Notes under the pieces: generated by a model | Told to the model about the DNA's origin: nothing | The model's input: the letters and a program-made list of their open reading frames with translations, nothing else | Databases searched by the model: none | In this document: positions 1 through 6,878 of the stretch, one piece after another | How positions within the stretch are numbered: position 1 is the first letter of the stretch | How the letters are laid out: each line of letters starts with the position of its first letter | DNA from: an uncultured Pelagibacteraceae bacterium | Lineage (GTDB): Bacteria; Pseudomonadota; Alphaproteobacteria; Pelagibacterales; Pelagibacteraceae | Assembly (NCBI GenBank): GCA_902549785.1 | Contig: CACCWT010000017.1 | Location: 1-15,567, forward strand | DNA: 15,567 bases | Direction: 5' to 3' | Made by a program: the position numbers and the translations under genes

Positions 1-806
1 CAGCTATAAACTTGCAATGGGCAGTTCATAGAATGAATAATAGATTATCATTTGTGAAGTCTGATGAGTTGTTGGATGTAGCATTAAAAGAAGCAAAATT
101 AATATGTGATGAGGATGTAAAATTTTGTGAGAACATAGGATTTAATGGACTAGAAATAATTGAAGAAATTTATAATAAAAATAATAAAACTGTTAACATC
201 TTAACTCATTGTAACGCAGGGTGGTTAGCAACTATAGATTGGGGAACAGCAACCTCGCCAATATATCACGCACATAAAAAGGGCATTCCAATTCATGTTT
301 GGGTTGATGAAACTAGACCAAGAAATCAAGGAGCAAACTTAACTTCATATGAGTTGAATGAAGAAAATATTCCAAATACAATAATTGCAGATAATACTGG
401 TGGAATATTAATGCAACGAGGGGAGGTTGATATGTGTATTGTTGGAACAGATAGAACTTTATCAACTGGTGATGTTTGTAATAAAATTGGTACATATTTA
501 AAAGCATTGGCCGCTCATGACAATAATGTTCCTTTTTATGTAGCCTTACCAAGTTCAACAATAGACTGGGATATAAAAAATTTCAAAAATATTCCTATCG
601 AAGAGAGAAACTCTGAAGAGTTATCTCATATAGAAGGAAAAGATGAAAATAATAATATTAAAAAGGTTTTGATTTATCCTGAAACAAGTAGATCAATGAA
701 TCTAGCATTTGATATTACTCCTGCAAAATATGTAACAGGTTTAATAACAGAGAAAGGAATATGTGAAGCTTCCACGGAAGGCTTAAAAAAAATGTTTAAC
801 AAGTAA
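1..806 (+). CDS. mtnA: S-methyl-5-thioribose-1-phosphate isomerase, 5'-truncated by window edge
   Basis: MtnA isomerises 5-methylthioribose-1-phosphate to 5-methylthioribulose-1-phosphate in cytoplasmic salvage of methylthioadenosine. The open frame runs in from the window edge: codons 3-11 read A-I-N before LQWAVHRM, matching the family pattern TAVNLxWAxxRM, so the in-frame TTG at 12 is not the true start. About 267 residues are present of the usual 340-365. Visible family motifs are THCNAG with the catalytic-type Cys at 210-212, [17 protein letters not shown] (substrate loop), GTDR with the catalytic-type Asp at 450-452, and [10 protein letters not shown]. The related eIF2B-alpha fold lacks this Cys/Asp pair, so MtnA is favoured over an initiation-factor homologue. 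The gene ends 27 bases before a hairpin terminator and converges on a small membrane-protein gene. A fused SpeD-SpeE enzyme, which would produce methylthioadenosine, lies about 3 kb downstream. Confidence 0.93.
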   Translation, partial: AINLQWAVHRMNNRLSFVKSDELLDVALKEAKLICDEDVKFCENIGFNGLEIIEEIYNKNNKTVNILTHCNAGWLATIDWGTATSPIYHAHKKGIPIHVWVDETRPRNQGANLTSYELNEENIPNTIIADNTGGILMQRGEVDMCIVGTDRTLSTGDVCNKIGTYLKALAAHDNNVPFYVALPSSTIDWDIKNFKNIPIEERNSEELSHIEGKDENNNIKKVLIYPETSRSMNLAFDITPAKYVTGLITEKGICEASTEGLKKMFNK

Positions 807-832
807 TCAATAAAGTTTAAAAAATATTATTT

Positions 833-860
833 AAAAAGACTGATGTGATTAGACTTTTTT
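833..860. terminator. Bidirectional intrinsic terminator between mtnA and the convergent membrane-protein gene
   Basis: An A-rich left arm AAAAAG (833-838) pairs with CTTTTT (854-859). Inside it CTGAT (840-844) pairs with ATTAG (848-852), including one G-T wobble, around a GTG loop. A single A-A mismatch (839/853) separates the two stem blocks. The T run after the right arm serves the + strand and the A run before the left arm serves the - strand, so one element can end both convergent transcripts. This is the only clear terminator of that kind here; the other three convergent pairs in the window have none. Confidence 0.72.
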
Positions 861-894
861 ATTATTACTTTTCTGGCTATATGATTATATTTGC

Positions 895-1239
895 TTAATC
901 TGACGACTGATTAGCTTCACTAAAATTTTTTAAATAATTAAAATAAATTAATCCAAAAATTGCTCCGACAAAAATTAAAATATATTGATAAAACTTTAAA
1001 AGAACAAATACTACCGGTAAATCTTTTCCAGGATTTTGAGCAATGAAATTTTCAGTGCCATCTTTGTATAAATCAATAGGCCCAAAAGTTGCATAAAGAC
1101 CATAAATAAAAATATAAATACATGGCAAAATTGAAATTAATAATAAAATTTTATTTTTTTTTATTAATTTTAATAAATTTGCTGATACACCAACTAATAC
1201 AAGACCAATTAAAGATAATATTAATGGATTCATTGCCAT
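895..1239 (-). CDS. Small membrane protein of unknown function, three predicted helices
   Basis: I do not recognise a family. The 114-residue product has an N-terminal hydrophobic helix (about residues 4-24), a short basic linker (KLIKKNK), a second helix (about 30-50) and a third near the C-terminus (about 75-100). A polar loop of about 25 residues with several acidic and amide residues (DLYKDGTENFIAQNPGKD) lies between helices two and three. The ATG at 1237-1239 is used; a second in-frame ATG at 1231-1233 is equally possible, and neither has a clear ribosome binding site. The gene follows the BKACE remnant and the aldolase/dehydrogenase on the same strand. Because about 180 bases including decayed sequence separate them, co-transcription is uncertain. 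Coding status rests on an intact frame, a sensible membrane topology and a terminator just past the stop. Confidence 0.62.
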   Translation of the reverse strand: MAMNPLILSLIGLVLVGVSANLLKLIKKNKILLLISILPCIYIFIYGLYATFGPIDLYKDGTENFIAQNPGKDLPVVFVLLKFYQYILIFVGAIFGLIYFNYLKNFSEANQSSD

Positions 1240-1267
1240 ATACTTATCATAATTCAGTGCATTTTAG

Positions 1268-1415
1268 TATAACATCTACCCTTTAAGATAAATTCTAATA
1301 ACATTGACATTTTCTTGGATAGTAAAAGTTACTTCTAGATGATCTGTTTAACTTTTCTTGCACCATTTGGAGCAACCATCAAATTAGGAGGTTTTTTTGG
1401 TTGGTAAAATGGCAT
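1268..1415 (-). pseudogene. Remnant of a DUF849 / beta-keto acid cleavage enzyme (BKACE) N-terminus
   Basis: Read on the minus strand from the ATG at 1413-1415, the sequence encodes MPFYQPKKPPNL followed by MVAPNGARKVKQ. That resembles the start of one branch of DUF849 proteins (LMVAPNGARRTKADHPALPVT). The frame then hits a stop, but moving one base gives DHLEVTFTIQENVNVIRIYLKG, which continues the same alignment (family pattern DHPALPVTIxEI). A second one-base shift gives VDVI where the family has ADVIHLH. After that nothing resembles the family and the next gene begins. The remnant is therefore a frameshifted and truncated fragment of roughly 50 codons out of about 300. It starts 3 bases after the stop of the aldolase/dehydrogenase, so the intact gene probably was the next gene of that operon. 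The comparison is from memory of the family, not an alignment search. Confidence 0.6.
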
Positions 1416-1418
1416 AAA

Positions 1419-3452
1419 TTATCTCAAAGAAGCAGCAATATTCCCACCATCAACTGTTAAAACAGCTCCAGTAGTTTTTTTGGATACTGAAAGATGAAAA
1501 AATGCTTTTGCAACATCTTCGGCTTTAACTTCATTTAGAAGCAAATTGCCTTTCATATAATCCTCAGTTGAAACCTCTCTTGCTTTAGCCCTAGATTTAA
1601 TCATTTCATCATTTAAGAGACCGCTCCTAATTCTATCTGCGTTTACTCCATTAGATCTTATTCCATAGGAACCATAATCTAATGCATACTGTTTACATAA
1701 ATTTAATAAGGCAGACTTAGGCAACCCATAAGGTCCAAAATTTTTACCAGGATTTACAGACTGTTTAGATATATTAAATAATAAACACCCCTCAATATTT
1801 TGAGTTTTCATTATTTTGGTAGCTTCAGCTGCACAATTTTGATGTGAAAAAAAATTATCTTCGAAGCTCTTTCTTAAAATCTTGTCATCAACTTCAGCGA
1901 TAGATCCTCCCAAAGCAGTTCCTGCATTTGATATTAGGATATCTAAGCCTCCAAATTTGGACGAAATTAAATTAAATGCCTTTTTAACACTTTCTTTGTT
2001 TGTTACATCACAATAGATACAAAGATCATTAATTTTCTTACTCATTTCAGTAACTTTTTTCCTATTATTGTCTATTAAAACTACCTCAGCTCCATATTTT
2101 TTAAATAATTTGTAAGTTGCTGTCCCAATTTTTCCAAATGCACCAGTAATAACAACAACATTACCTGCTAATTCATTTATTTCTTTTTTTATTTTTGCTT
2201 GTTCTAGTGACCAATATTCAACATCAAAAATATCTTTTTTTGATATGAATTTATATTTAGAAGTTTCTTCAACTGATGAAATTACTCTTGCATTAGTTTC
2301 TGTTAAGTCTGCTGCAATCTTTGCTGCTTTTAGATTATCCCCAATACAAAATACACCAATATTCTGTACTAATATCACTCTTGGTGAAGTATCTAGCATC
2401 GTTTTCTTTTCTTTAACTTTTTTTTGATTCTGTCTAAAATATTTTAAGTATTTTTTTTTATAATTAATAAAAGCTTTAGTTGCAGTTTTTTTAAAATCAT
2501 CAATTGATGAGTTCTGTATAGGTTTAATTATTAAAGGGAAAGGTTTTACTCGAATGACATGGTCCGGTGTAGCCGTACCCTCTGTTGAATATCTCTCTAC
2601 ATCATTTCCATTAATGAAATAATTTAAAATTTTATTATTTCTAAATGTTAAAATAAATTTCTTATTAGCACCTTTAGATGCTAATCCTCTTAATATTGGT
2701 GCTATTTGAGAAGGAGTAATTTTTGTATTTAATTTAGTTATTTGTTTAATTTTTTTTCTTTTTAACTTTCTTAAAGCCTTTTCTGCATCTGTTACATACT
2801 TTATCATGAGATCATAAGACTCTTTTGCATCATCAGAAAAAGTAAATATTCCATGATTTAGCAAGATAAGACAATTTATATTAGGGTTTTTGTTGTAAAC
2901 CTCTTTAATTTTTTGAGCTAATTCATATCCTGGCATTACATAAGGAATTAAACTTACTTTTTTTCCAAATATCTTTTTACAAAAAGCAAAACTATTAGGT
3001 CTATTAGTTACATTCATAATTGCATCAGAATGTGTGTGGTCAACAAATTTAAAAGGTAAAAAAGCATGCAGAAAAGTTTCTACTGATGGATTAGGCGATT
3101 TAATATTAATTAAATTCCTTTTTTGATATGCTACCATTTCTTCATCTGATAATTTTTTTTTATTCCTTAAAGCTAAAAGAGGGTTCAATTTTACTGCTGG
3201 CAATCCTTCTGGTTCAATTTCAGCCATATCCCAGCCACTTCCTTTTACACACAAAACATCATAATTTTTTCCATCTAAATCTTTAATAGTTGTTTTAACA
3301 GAGGTGTTGCCACCACCATGTAAAACAAGCTCACTATTTCTCCCAAGTAGCCTAGTCGTATAAACCCTGAGAGCCATATCCTTAGAATGACCAAGTTTCT
3401 TATATTTTAATATGTATTTTTTAGCCTCGTTAGTTGACCAATTATTTTTCAC
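1419..3452 (-). CDS. Bifunctional class II aldolase / short-chain dehydrogenase (RhaD-like fusion)
   Basis: This large cytoplasmic fusion has an N-terminal class II aldolase domain (about residues 1-330) and a C-terminal Rossmann-fold dehydrogenase (about 430-677). The aldolase half shows HGGGNTSVK, KGSGWD, a Glu in SVETFLHA, the zinc ligands of DHTH and NHG, and TPDHVIRVKPFPL, typical of fused rhamnulose-1-phosphate aldolases. The dehydrogenase half shows TGAFGKIG (NAD(P) binding), SNAG, a Ser-containing NISKQS, catalytic YGLPK, and ends in TVDGGNIAASLR. Relatives cleave a ketose-1-phosphate to dihydroxyacetone phosphate plus lactaldehyde and oxidise the aldehyde. The substrate here is not proven, since no rhamnose or fucose kinase or isomerase is nearby. 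I chose the GTG at 3450-3452, giving 677 residues, because AAGGA sits 7 bases upstream; a TTG at 3465-3467 would add five residues. The gene is divergent from the speD-speE fusion, and a decayed BKACE gene follows it. Confidence 0.9.
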   Translation of the reverse strand: MKNNWSTNEAKKYILKYKKLGHSKDMALRVYTTRLLGRNSELVLHGGGNTSVKTTIKDLDGKNYDVLCVKGSGWDMAEIEPEGLPAVKLNPLLALRNKKKLSDEEMVAYQKRNLINIKSPNPSVETFLHAFLPFKFVDHTHSDAIMNVTNRPNSFAFCKKIFGKKVSLIPYVMPGYELAQKIKEVYNKNPNINCLILLNHGIFTFSDDAKESYDLMIKYVTDAEKALRKLKRKKIKQITKLNTKITPSQIAPILRGLASKGANKKFILTFRNNKILNYFINGNDVERYSTEGTATPDHVIRVKPFPLIIKPIQNSSIDDFKKTATKAFINYKKKYLKYFRQNQKKVKEKKTMLDTSPRVILVQNIGVFCIGDNLKAAKIAADLTETNARVISSVEETSKYKFISKKDIFDVEYWSLEQAKIKKEINELAGNVVVITGAFGKIGTATYKLFKKYGAEVVLIDNNRKKVTEMSKKINDLCIYCDVTNKESVKKAFNLISSKFGGLDILISNAGTALGGSIAEVDDKILRKSFEDNFFSHQNCAAEATKIMKTQNIEGCLLFNISKQSVNPGKNFGPYGLPKSALLNLCKQYALDYGSYGIRSNGVNADRIRSGLLNDEMIKSRAKAREVSTEDYMKGNLLLNEVKAEDVAKAFFHLSVSKKTTGAVLTVDGGNIAASLR

Positions 3453-3491
3453 AGCATTATCCTTCAATAAACTATTACCGTAGTTTTTTAT

Positions 3492-3520
3492 TTGAAAGAA
3501 GTAAAAAATTAAAATACTAA
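3492..3520 (+). promoter_or_regulatory. Possible sigma-70 promoter for the speD-speE fusion in the divergent intergenic region
   Basis: TTGAAA (3492-3497) lies 17 bases before TACTAA (3515-3520), about 17 bases ahead of the ATG at 3538. The -35 is good and the -10 is weak. The whole divergent gap (3453-3537) is only 85 bases, so the aldolase promoter must lie in it too. A small 6-bp inverted repeat, AAACTA (3469-3474) with TAGTTT (3481-3486), also sits here and could be an operator, but this is unproven. AT-rich DNA makes chance matches common. Confidence 0.3.
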
Positions 3521-3537
3521 AGTTATTTAATAATTAT

Positions 3538-4578
3538 ATGACTAAAGTTGGAGAACATATTACCTTAGATATAATAGGCACAAAAAAGGAGTATGACCCT
3601 GTCTTCTTTGAAAAATTAGTTTATAAAATTGCTAAAATAGCAAAAGTTACTGTACTTCAAATATCAAAATATAAGTTTGAGCCCCAAGGATTTACTTTAG
3701 TTGCATTATTGGCAGAAAGTCACATTAGTTTTCATACATTTCCTGAAAAAGGAATTATCAGTTTCGATTTTTTTACATGTGCAAAAATTTCTCCCTCTGT
3801 TGCTTTAGAGGTTATTAAAGATGAAATTGAACATACTCATATAATTAAAAAACAGTTTAATCGAGATACCGTAGACCTCTATCATGACAATTATAGCTCA
3901 CCAGGTTTAAAAAAATCATATGTTGTAAATAAAGTGTTCGAAAATTTTAAGTCAAAAGTTGGCCAACATATTGAGATATTAGAATTAGAACAATTTGGAA
4001 AAGCATTATTTATAGATAATGAAATTCAAGTAGCAGAAAAAGATGAGCATCTTTATAGTTCTACATTTGTAAAATCTGGACTAAGTTTAAATTCTAATAA
4101 AGAAAAAGCTGCAATTATCGGTGGAGGAGATGGAGGAGTTGCTAGAGAATGTATATCAAAAAATTTTGGATTTATAGATTGGTACGAATTAGATCCCGAA
4201 GTAGTAGAGGTATGTGATAAACATCTTGGAACGATTGGAGACAAGGCTACTGAAAAAAATTCAGTTAAGTGTGTATGGGGTGATGCTTTTGAAAGTATAA
4301 AAGCTGTTAAAGATGATACATATGATCAAATATATGTAGATCTAAACGATGATCAATATTGTATTGATTTAGCTGCTAAAAATATGAACTCTCTTGTAAG
4401 AATATTAAAACCAAAAGGTGTAATTACTGCCCAAGTTGGGAGTCAAGATAAAAAACCTAAGCAAGTTGAAAATTGGTTAAATATATTTAACCAAAATTTT
4501 GGTAATACTAAATTATCTAGGGTTTATATACCTAGTTTTGATTGTTCTTGGAACTTTTCCTCTTCAATAAATCATTAA
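3538..4578 (+). CDS. Fused S-adenosylmethionine decarboxylase-like (SpeD) and spermidine synthase-like (SpeE) protein
   Basis: Residues 1 to about 115 form a prokaryotic SpeD domain. It has the self-cleavage site AESHIS (Glu60-Ser61, Ser becoming the pyruvoyl group), His66 in FHTFPE, and Cys81 in FDFFTC. Residues from about 120 to 346 form a SpeE aminopropyltransferase with GGGDGG (195-200, AdoMet-type nucleotide binding), YELDPE (216-221), GDAF, and VDLNDD carrying an Asp where the catalytic Asp is expected. One cytoplasmic chain could thus make decarboxylated AdoMet and transfer its aminopropyl group to a diamine, releasing methylthioadenosine. Oddities: the usual YHE after the DE motif is YSS (173-175), and the usual QGES strand reads QVGS, so acceptor preference may differ from putrescine. 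Some SpeD homologues have been reported to decarboxylate ornithine or arginine, which cannot be excluded. The ABC operon follows after 58 bases on the same strand. Confidence 0.88.
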   Translation: MTKVGEHITLDIIGTKKEYDPVFFEKLVYKIAKIAKVTVLQISKYKFEPQGFTLVALLAESHISFHTFPEKGIISFDFFTCAKISPSVALEVIKDEIEHTHIIKKQFNRDTVDLYHDNYSSPGLKKSYVVNKVFENFKSKVGQHIEILELEQFGKALFIDNEIQVAEKDEHLYSSTFVKSGLSLNSNKEKAAIIGGGDGGVARECISKNFGFIDWYELDPEVVEVCDKHLGTIGDKATEKNSVKCVWGDAFESIKAVKDDTYDQIYVDLNDDQYCIDLAAKNMNSLVRILKPKGVITAQVGSQDKKPKQVENWLNIFNQNFGNTKLSRVYIPSFDCSWNFSSSINH

Positions 4579-4636
4579 AATTTTCTTTTTAATTCAGGAA
4601 AATTGTGAAATAATTATTTTTTTTAACGGAGGAAAA

Positions 4637-5464
4637 ATGAATGTAATAAAAAAAATATTTTTAACTTTTCTATTATCCTTATTTTTAGTTAGCTCTGCTA
4701 ATGCTGATAAAATTAGGATTGGAACTGAAGGTGCTTATCCTCCCTGGAATTCAAAAGATGCTTCAGGGAAATTAATCGGTTTTGAGGTAGAATTAGCTTG
4801 GCAATTATGTAGATACATTGGTCAACAATGTGAAATAGTTGAACAAGACTGGGATGGTATGATACCAGCTTTAACTTCAAAAAAATTTGATGCAATAATG
4901 GCTGGAATGTCAATCACTGAGGAAAGAATGAAAACAATAAATTTTTCACAAGGATACGCTGATGAAGTTGCATCTTTAGCAGTTATGAAGGGTTCAGATC
5001 TAGAGGGAATAGATACTCCTGATGCTGTAAACTTAAACCTTGGCGGATCAGCTGTAAACAAAGCAATGAAAACATTAACTTCAGCTTTATCTGGAAAAAC
5101 AGTTTGTACTCAAATTGGTACAATTCACCAAAATTTTCTTGAATCTGGAGATGTTGGAAAAATAAATTTAAAAACTTATAAGACACAAGATGAGGTTAAT
5201 CTTGATTTGACTAACGGCAGATGTGATGTAGCTTTAGCTGCTGCTGTAGCATTTACTGACTATGCCGAAAAATCTGGTGAAGCTGTTGTACTTGTGGGAC
5301 CAACTTTTTCAGGTGGTGCATTTGGTAATGGTGTTGGTGTAGGTATTAGAAAAGATGATACCAAACTTTTAAAAGCTTTTAACAAAGCTATCGATAAAGC
5401 GAGAAAAGATGGCCATATTAGCAGAATTGCTATCAAATGGTTTGGCTTTGATGCTTCTATGTAA
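4637..5464 (+). CDS. Amino-acid ABC transporter substrate-binding protein, family 3 (octopine/nopaline-type)
   Basis: This is the periplasmic receptor of a polar amino-acid importer. The 275-residue precursor has a classic signal peptide: basic MNVIKK, a hydrophobic core, and cleavage after ANA (residues 21-23). The mature protein opens with KIRIGTEGAYPPWN, the hallmark of the family, and contains GFEVELA, DWDGMIPAL and MSITEERM, whose Arg typically clamps the ligand carboxylate. It also has GKTVCTQIGTIHQNFLE after an insertion of about 25 residues, typical of the octopine/nopaline-binding subgroup, then CDVALAAAVAFTD, and closes with an IAIKWFGFD end. Basic or guanidino amino acids are plausible ligands, but the sequence does not prove this. 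A strong ribosome binding site, GGAGG at 4628-4632, contrasts with the permease genes downstream. A hairpin follows the stop codon, consistent with higher expression of the receptor than of the membrane subunits. Confidence 0.9.
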   Translation: MNVIKKIFLTFLLSLFLVSSANADKIRIGTEGAYPPWNSKDASGKLIGFEVELAWQLCRYIGQQCEIVEQDWDGMIPALTSKKFDAIMAGMSITEERMKTINFSQGYADEVASLAVMKGSDLEGIDTPDAVNLNLGGSAVNKAMKTLTSALSGKTVCTQIGTIHQNFLESGDVGKINLKTYKTQDEVNLDLTNGRCDVALAAAVAFTDYAEKSGEAVVLVGPTFSGGAFGNGVGVGIRKDDTKLLKAFNKAIDKARKDGHISRIAIKWFGFDASM

Positions 5465-5472
5465 TTAATTTT

Positions 5473-5506
5473 AGATATGGCGACTATAATATATAGTCGC
5501 CAATCT
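5473..5506 (+). promoter_or_regulatory. Strong hairpin between the binding-protein gene and the first permease gene
   Basis: TGGCGACTAT (5478-5487) pairs perfectly with ATAGTCGCCA (5493-5502) around a 5-base AATAT loop. AGAT (5473-5476) also pairs with ATCT (5503-5506), leaving a single bulged A at 5477. The 10-bp core is unusually GC-rich for this DNA. No T run follows, so it is probably not a terminator. It occupies the place where the permease ribosome binding site should be, ending two bases before the ATG at 5509. A role in protecting the receptor mRNA 3' end or limiting permease translation is inferred. Confidence 0.75.
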
Positions 5507-5508
5507 AT

Positions 5509-6201
5509 ATGGAACTTCTATCATTTGGAGATACTGGTTGGGGAGACGAACTGTTTTTCGCAACCCTAATGACAATTGCTGTATCTATTGCTGCAATGGT
5601 AATCGGATTTGTATTTGCTTTAATATTTACTCCTTTAAAATTATCTAAAAATAAATCATTAAATATTATCGGAAATTGTTACACAACAATCATCAGAGGT
5701 GTTCCAGAATTATTAGTAATTTATTTATTATTTTTTGGTGGCACAGGTGCCGCCATGTATGTTGCGTCAATTTTTGGACATGATGGATATATTGAGATAA
5801 ACGCTTTTATAACAGGTGCTCTTGCTATAGGTATTATATCTGGGGCATACTCTACGGAGGTTTTTAGAGGAGCAATTTTATCAATTGATAAAGGTCAATT
5901 CGAAGCATCTAAAGTTTTGGGATTAAAGAAAAATATTCAATTTTATAAAGTTATTTTACCCCAAATGTTGAGATTATCGATTCCGAATCTAAGCAACGTA
6001 TGGCAAATAACACTCAAAGATACATCATTAATATCTGTAACTGGATTAGTAGAAATAATGAGACAGTCTTACATTGCTGCAGGTTCAACAAGAGACCCAT
6101 TATTTTTTTATTCTGTAGCAGCAGTTCTATATTTAATTCTTACATTCTTAAGTATGAAAATAATTAACAAATTAGAGGTTAGATACAACAAAGGTTTTTA
6201 A
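5509..6201 (+). CDS. Amino-acid ABC transporter permease (HisQ/OccQ type)
   Basis: This is an inner-membrane subunit of the importer whose receptor precedes it. The 230-residue protein has about five membrane segments in the HisMQ pattern. It starts with FGDTGWGDELFFATLMT, carries the family motif TIIRGVPELLVIYLLFF at about residues 61-77, and has the EAA loop EASKVLGLKKNIQFYKVILPQ at about residues 128-148, which docks onto the ATPase. The chosen ATG agrees with where relatives begin. No ribosome binding site is visible, because the bases immediately upstream belong to a hairpin, which may set the level of translation. The stop overlaps the next permease start (TAATG), indicating translational coupling. 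Confidence 0.9.
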   Translation: MELLSFGDTGWGDELFFATLMTIAVSIAAMVIGFVFALIFTPLKLSKNKSLNIIGNCYTTIIRGVPELLVIYLLFFGGTGAAMYVASIFGHDGYIEINAFITGALAIGIISGAYSTEVFRGAILSIDKGQFEASKVLGLKKNIQFYKVILPQMLRLSIPNLSNVWQITLKDTSLISVTGLVEIMRQSYIAAGSTRDPLFFYSVAAVLYLILTFLSMKIINKLEVRYNKGF

Positions 6202-6878
6202 TGGATATAAATTTAATGATCAGTATTTTTCCTAGCCTGTTAAATGGGGCAGTCATAACTTTAAAACTTCTTGCATCTTCAATGTTTTTTGGATTGTTAA
6301 TAGGTTTGCTTTTTGCAATTTTAAGGATAAATAAAAATCCAATAATAAATAAATTTGCTTATGGATACTCTTACTTCTTTAGAGGGACACCATTATTAGT
6401 TCAGTTATATTTAATATATTATGGGTTAGCAAACATTGAGTTTCTAAGGAATTCATTCTTATGGGTAATTATCAGAGAGCCTTATTGGTGTGCAATTATT
6501 GCATTTTCATTAAATACTGGAGCATACACATCTGAAATTTTAAGATCAGCGTTCCAAACAATAAAAGAAGGCTACATAGAAGCTGCACAAAGTCTTGGCG
6601 TTACAAAAAAAATTACCTTTTATAAAATACAAATTCCAATTGCAATCAAACAGTCATTACCAGCTTATGGAAATGAAATAATTTTAATGCTTAAGGGGAC
6701 ATCTCTCGCTAGCGTTATCACAATTATGGATTTAATGGGTGAGGCAAGGAAAGTAAATGTTTTAACTTTTAAACCATTTGAAGCTTTCATTACTGCAGGA
6801 ATAATATATTTATTTCTAACCTTTATTATACATAATATTATAAAGTACTTAGAAAAAAAATATGGATTTCAAACATGA
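6201..6878 (+). CDS. Amino-acid ABC transporter permease (HisM/OccM type)
   Basis: This is the second inner-membrane subunit, which would pair with the preceding permease to form the translocation channel. The 225-residue protein shows a five-segment topology, the motif YFFRGTPLLVQLYLIYYG near residues 58-75, and an EAA loop EAAQSLGVTKKITFYKIQIP near residues 127-146. Its ATG overlaps the upstream stop by one base, and its own stop overlaps the next gene's ATG (ATGA), so receptor-hairpin-permease-permease-hydrolase forms one tight unit. The HisP/OccP-type ATPase that would normally be the remaining gene is absent here, so the ATPase must be encoded elsewhere or shared with another system. Confidence 0.9.
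   Translation: MDINLMISIFPSLLNGAVITLKLLASSMFFGLLIGLLFAILRINKNPIINKFAYGYSYFFRGTPLLVQLYLIYYGLANIEFLRNSFLWVIIREPYWCAIIAFSLNTGAYTSEILRSAFQTIKEGYIEAAQSLGVTKKITFYKIQIPIAIKQSLPAYGNEIILMLKGTSLASVITIMDLMGEARKVNVLTFKPFEAFITAGIIYLFLTFIIHNIIKYLEKKYGFQT

Noticed and set aside
12..806. TTG at 12 as a genuine start of mtnA
   Set aside because: The frame is open to the window edge and the upstream codons continue the family motif (AIN before LQWAVHRM), so the gene begins outside the window.
2245..2427. Open frames antisense to the aldolase and similar short frames opposite mtnA, speD-speE, the receptor, GT9, tctA and GT4
   Set aside because: They lie fully inside strongly supported genes, lack recognisable motifs or ribosome binding sites, and are the expected by-product of codon bias in AT-rich genes.
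3453..3537. A SAM- or polyamine-responsive riboswitch ahead of the speD-speE fusion
   Set aside because: The leader is too short and no conserved multi-stem or pseudoknot pattern is visible; only a weak 6-bp inverted repeat is present.
4579..4624. Terminator after the speD-speE fusion: AATTTTC (4579-4585) with GAAAATT (4598-4604)
   Set aside because: The 7-bp stem has only one G-C pair, a 12-base loop, and a T run that begins about 12 bases later. In such AT-rich DNA this is not convincing.
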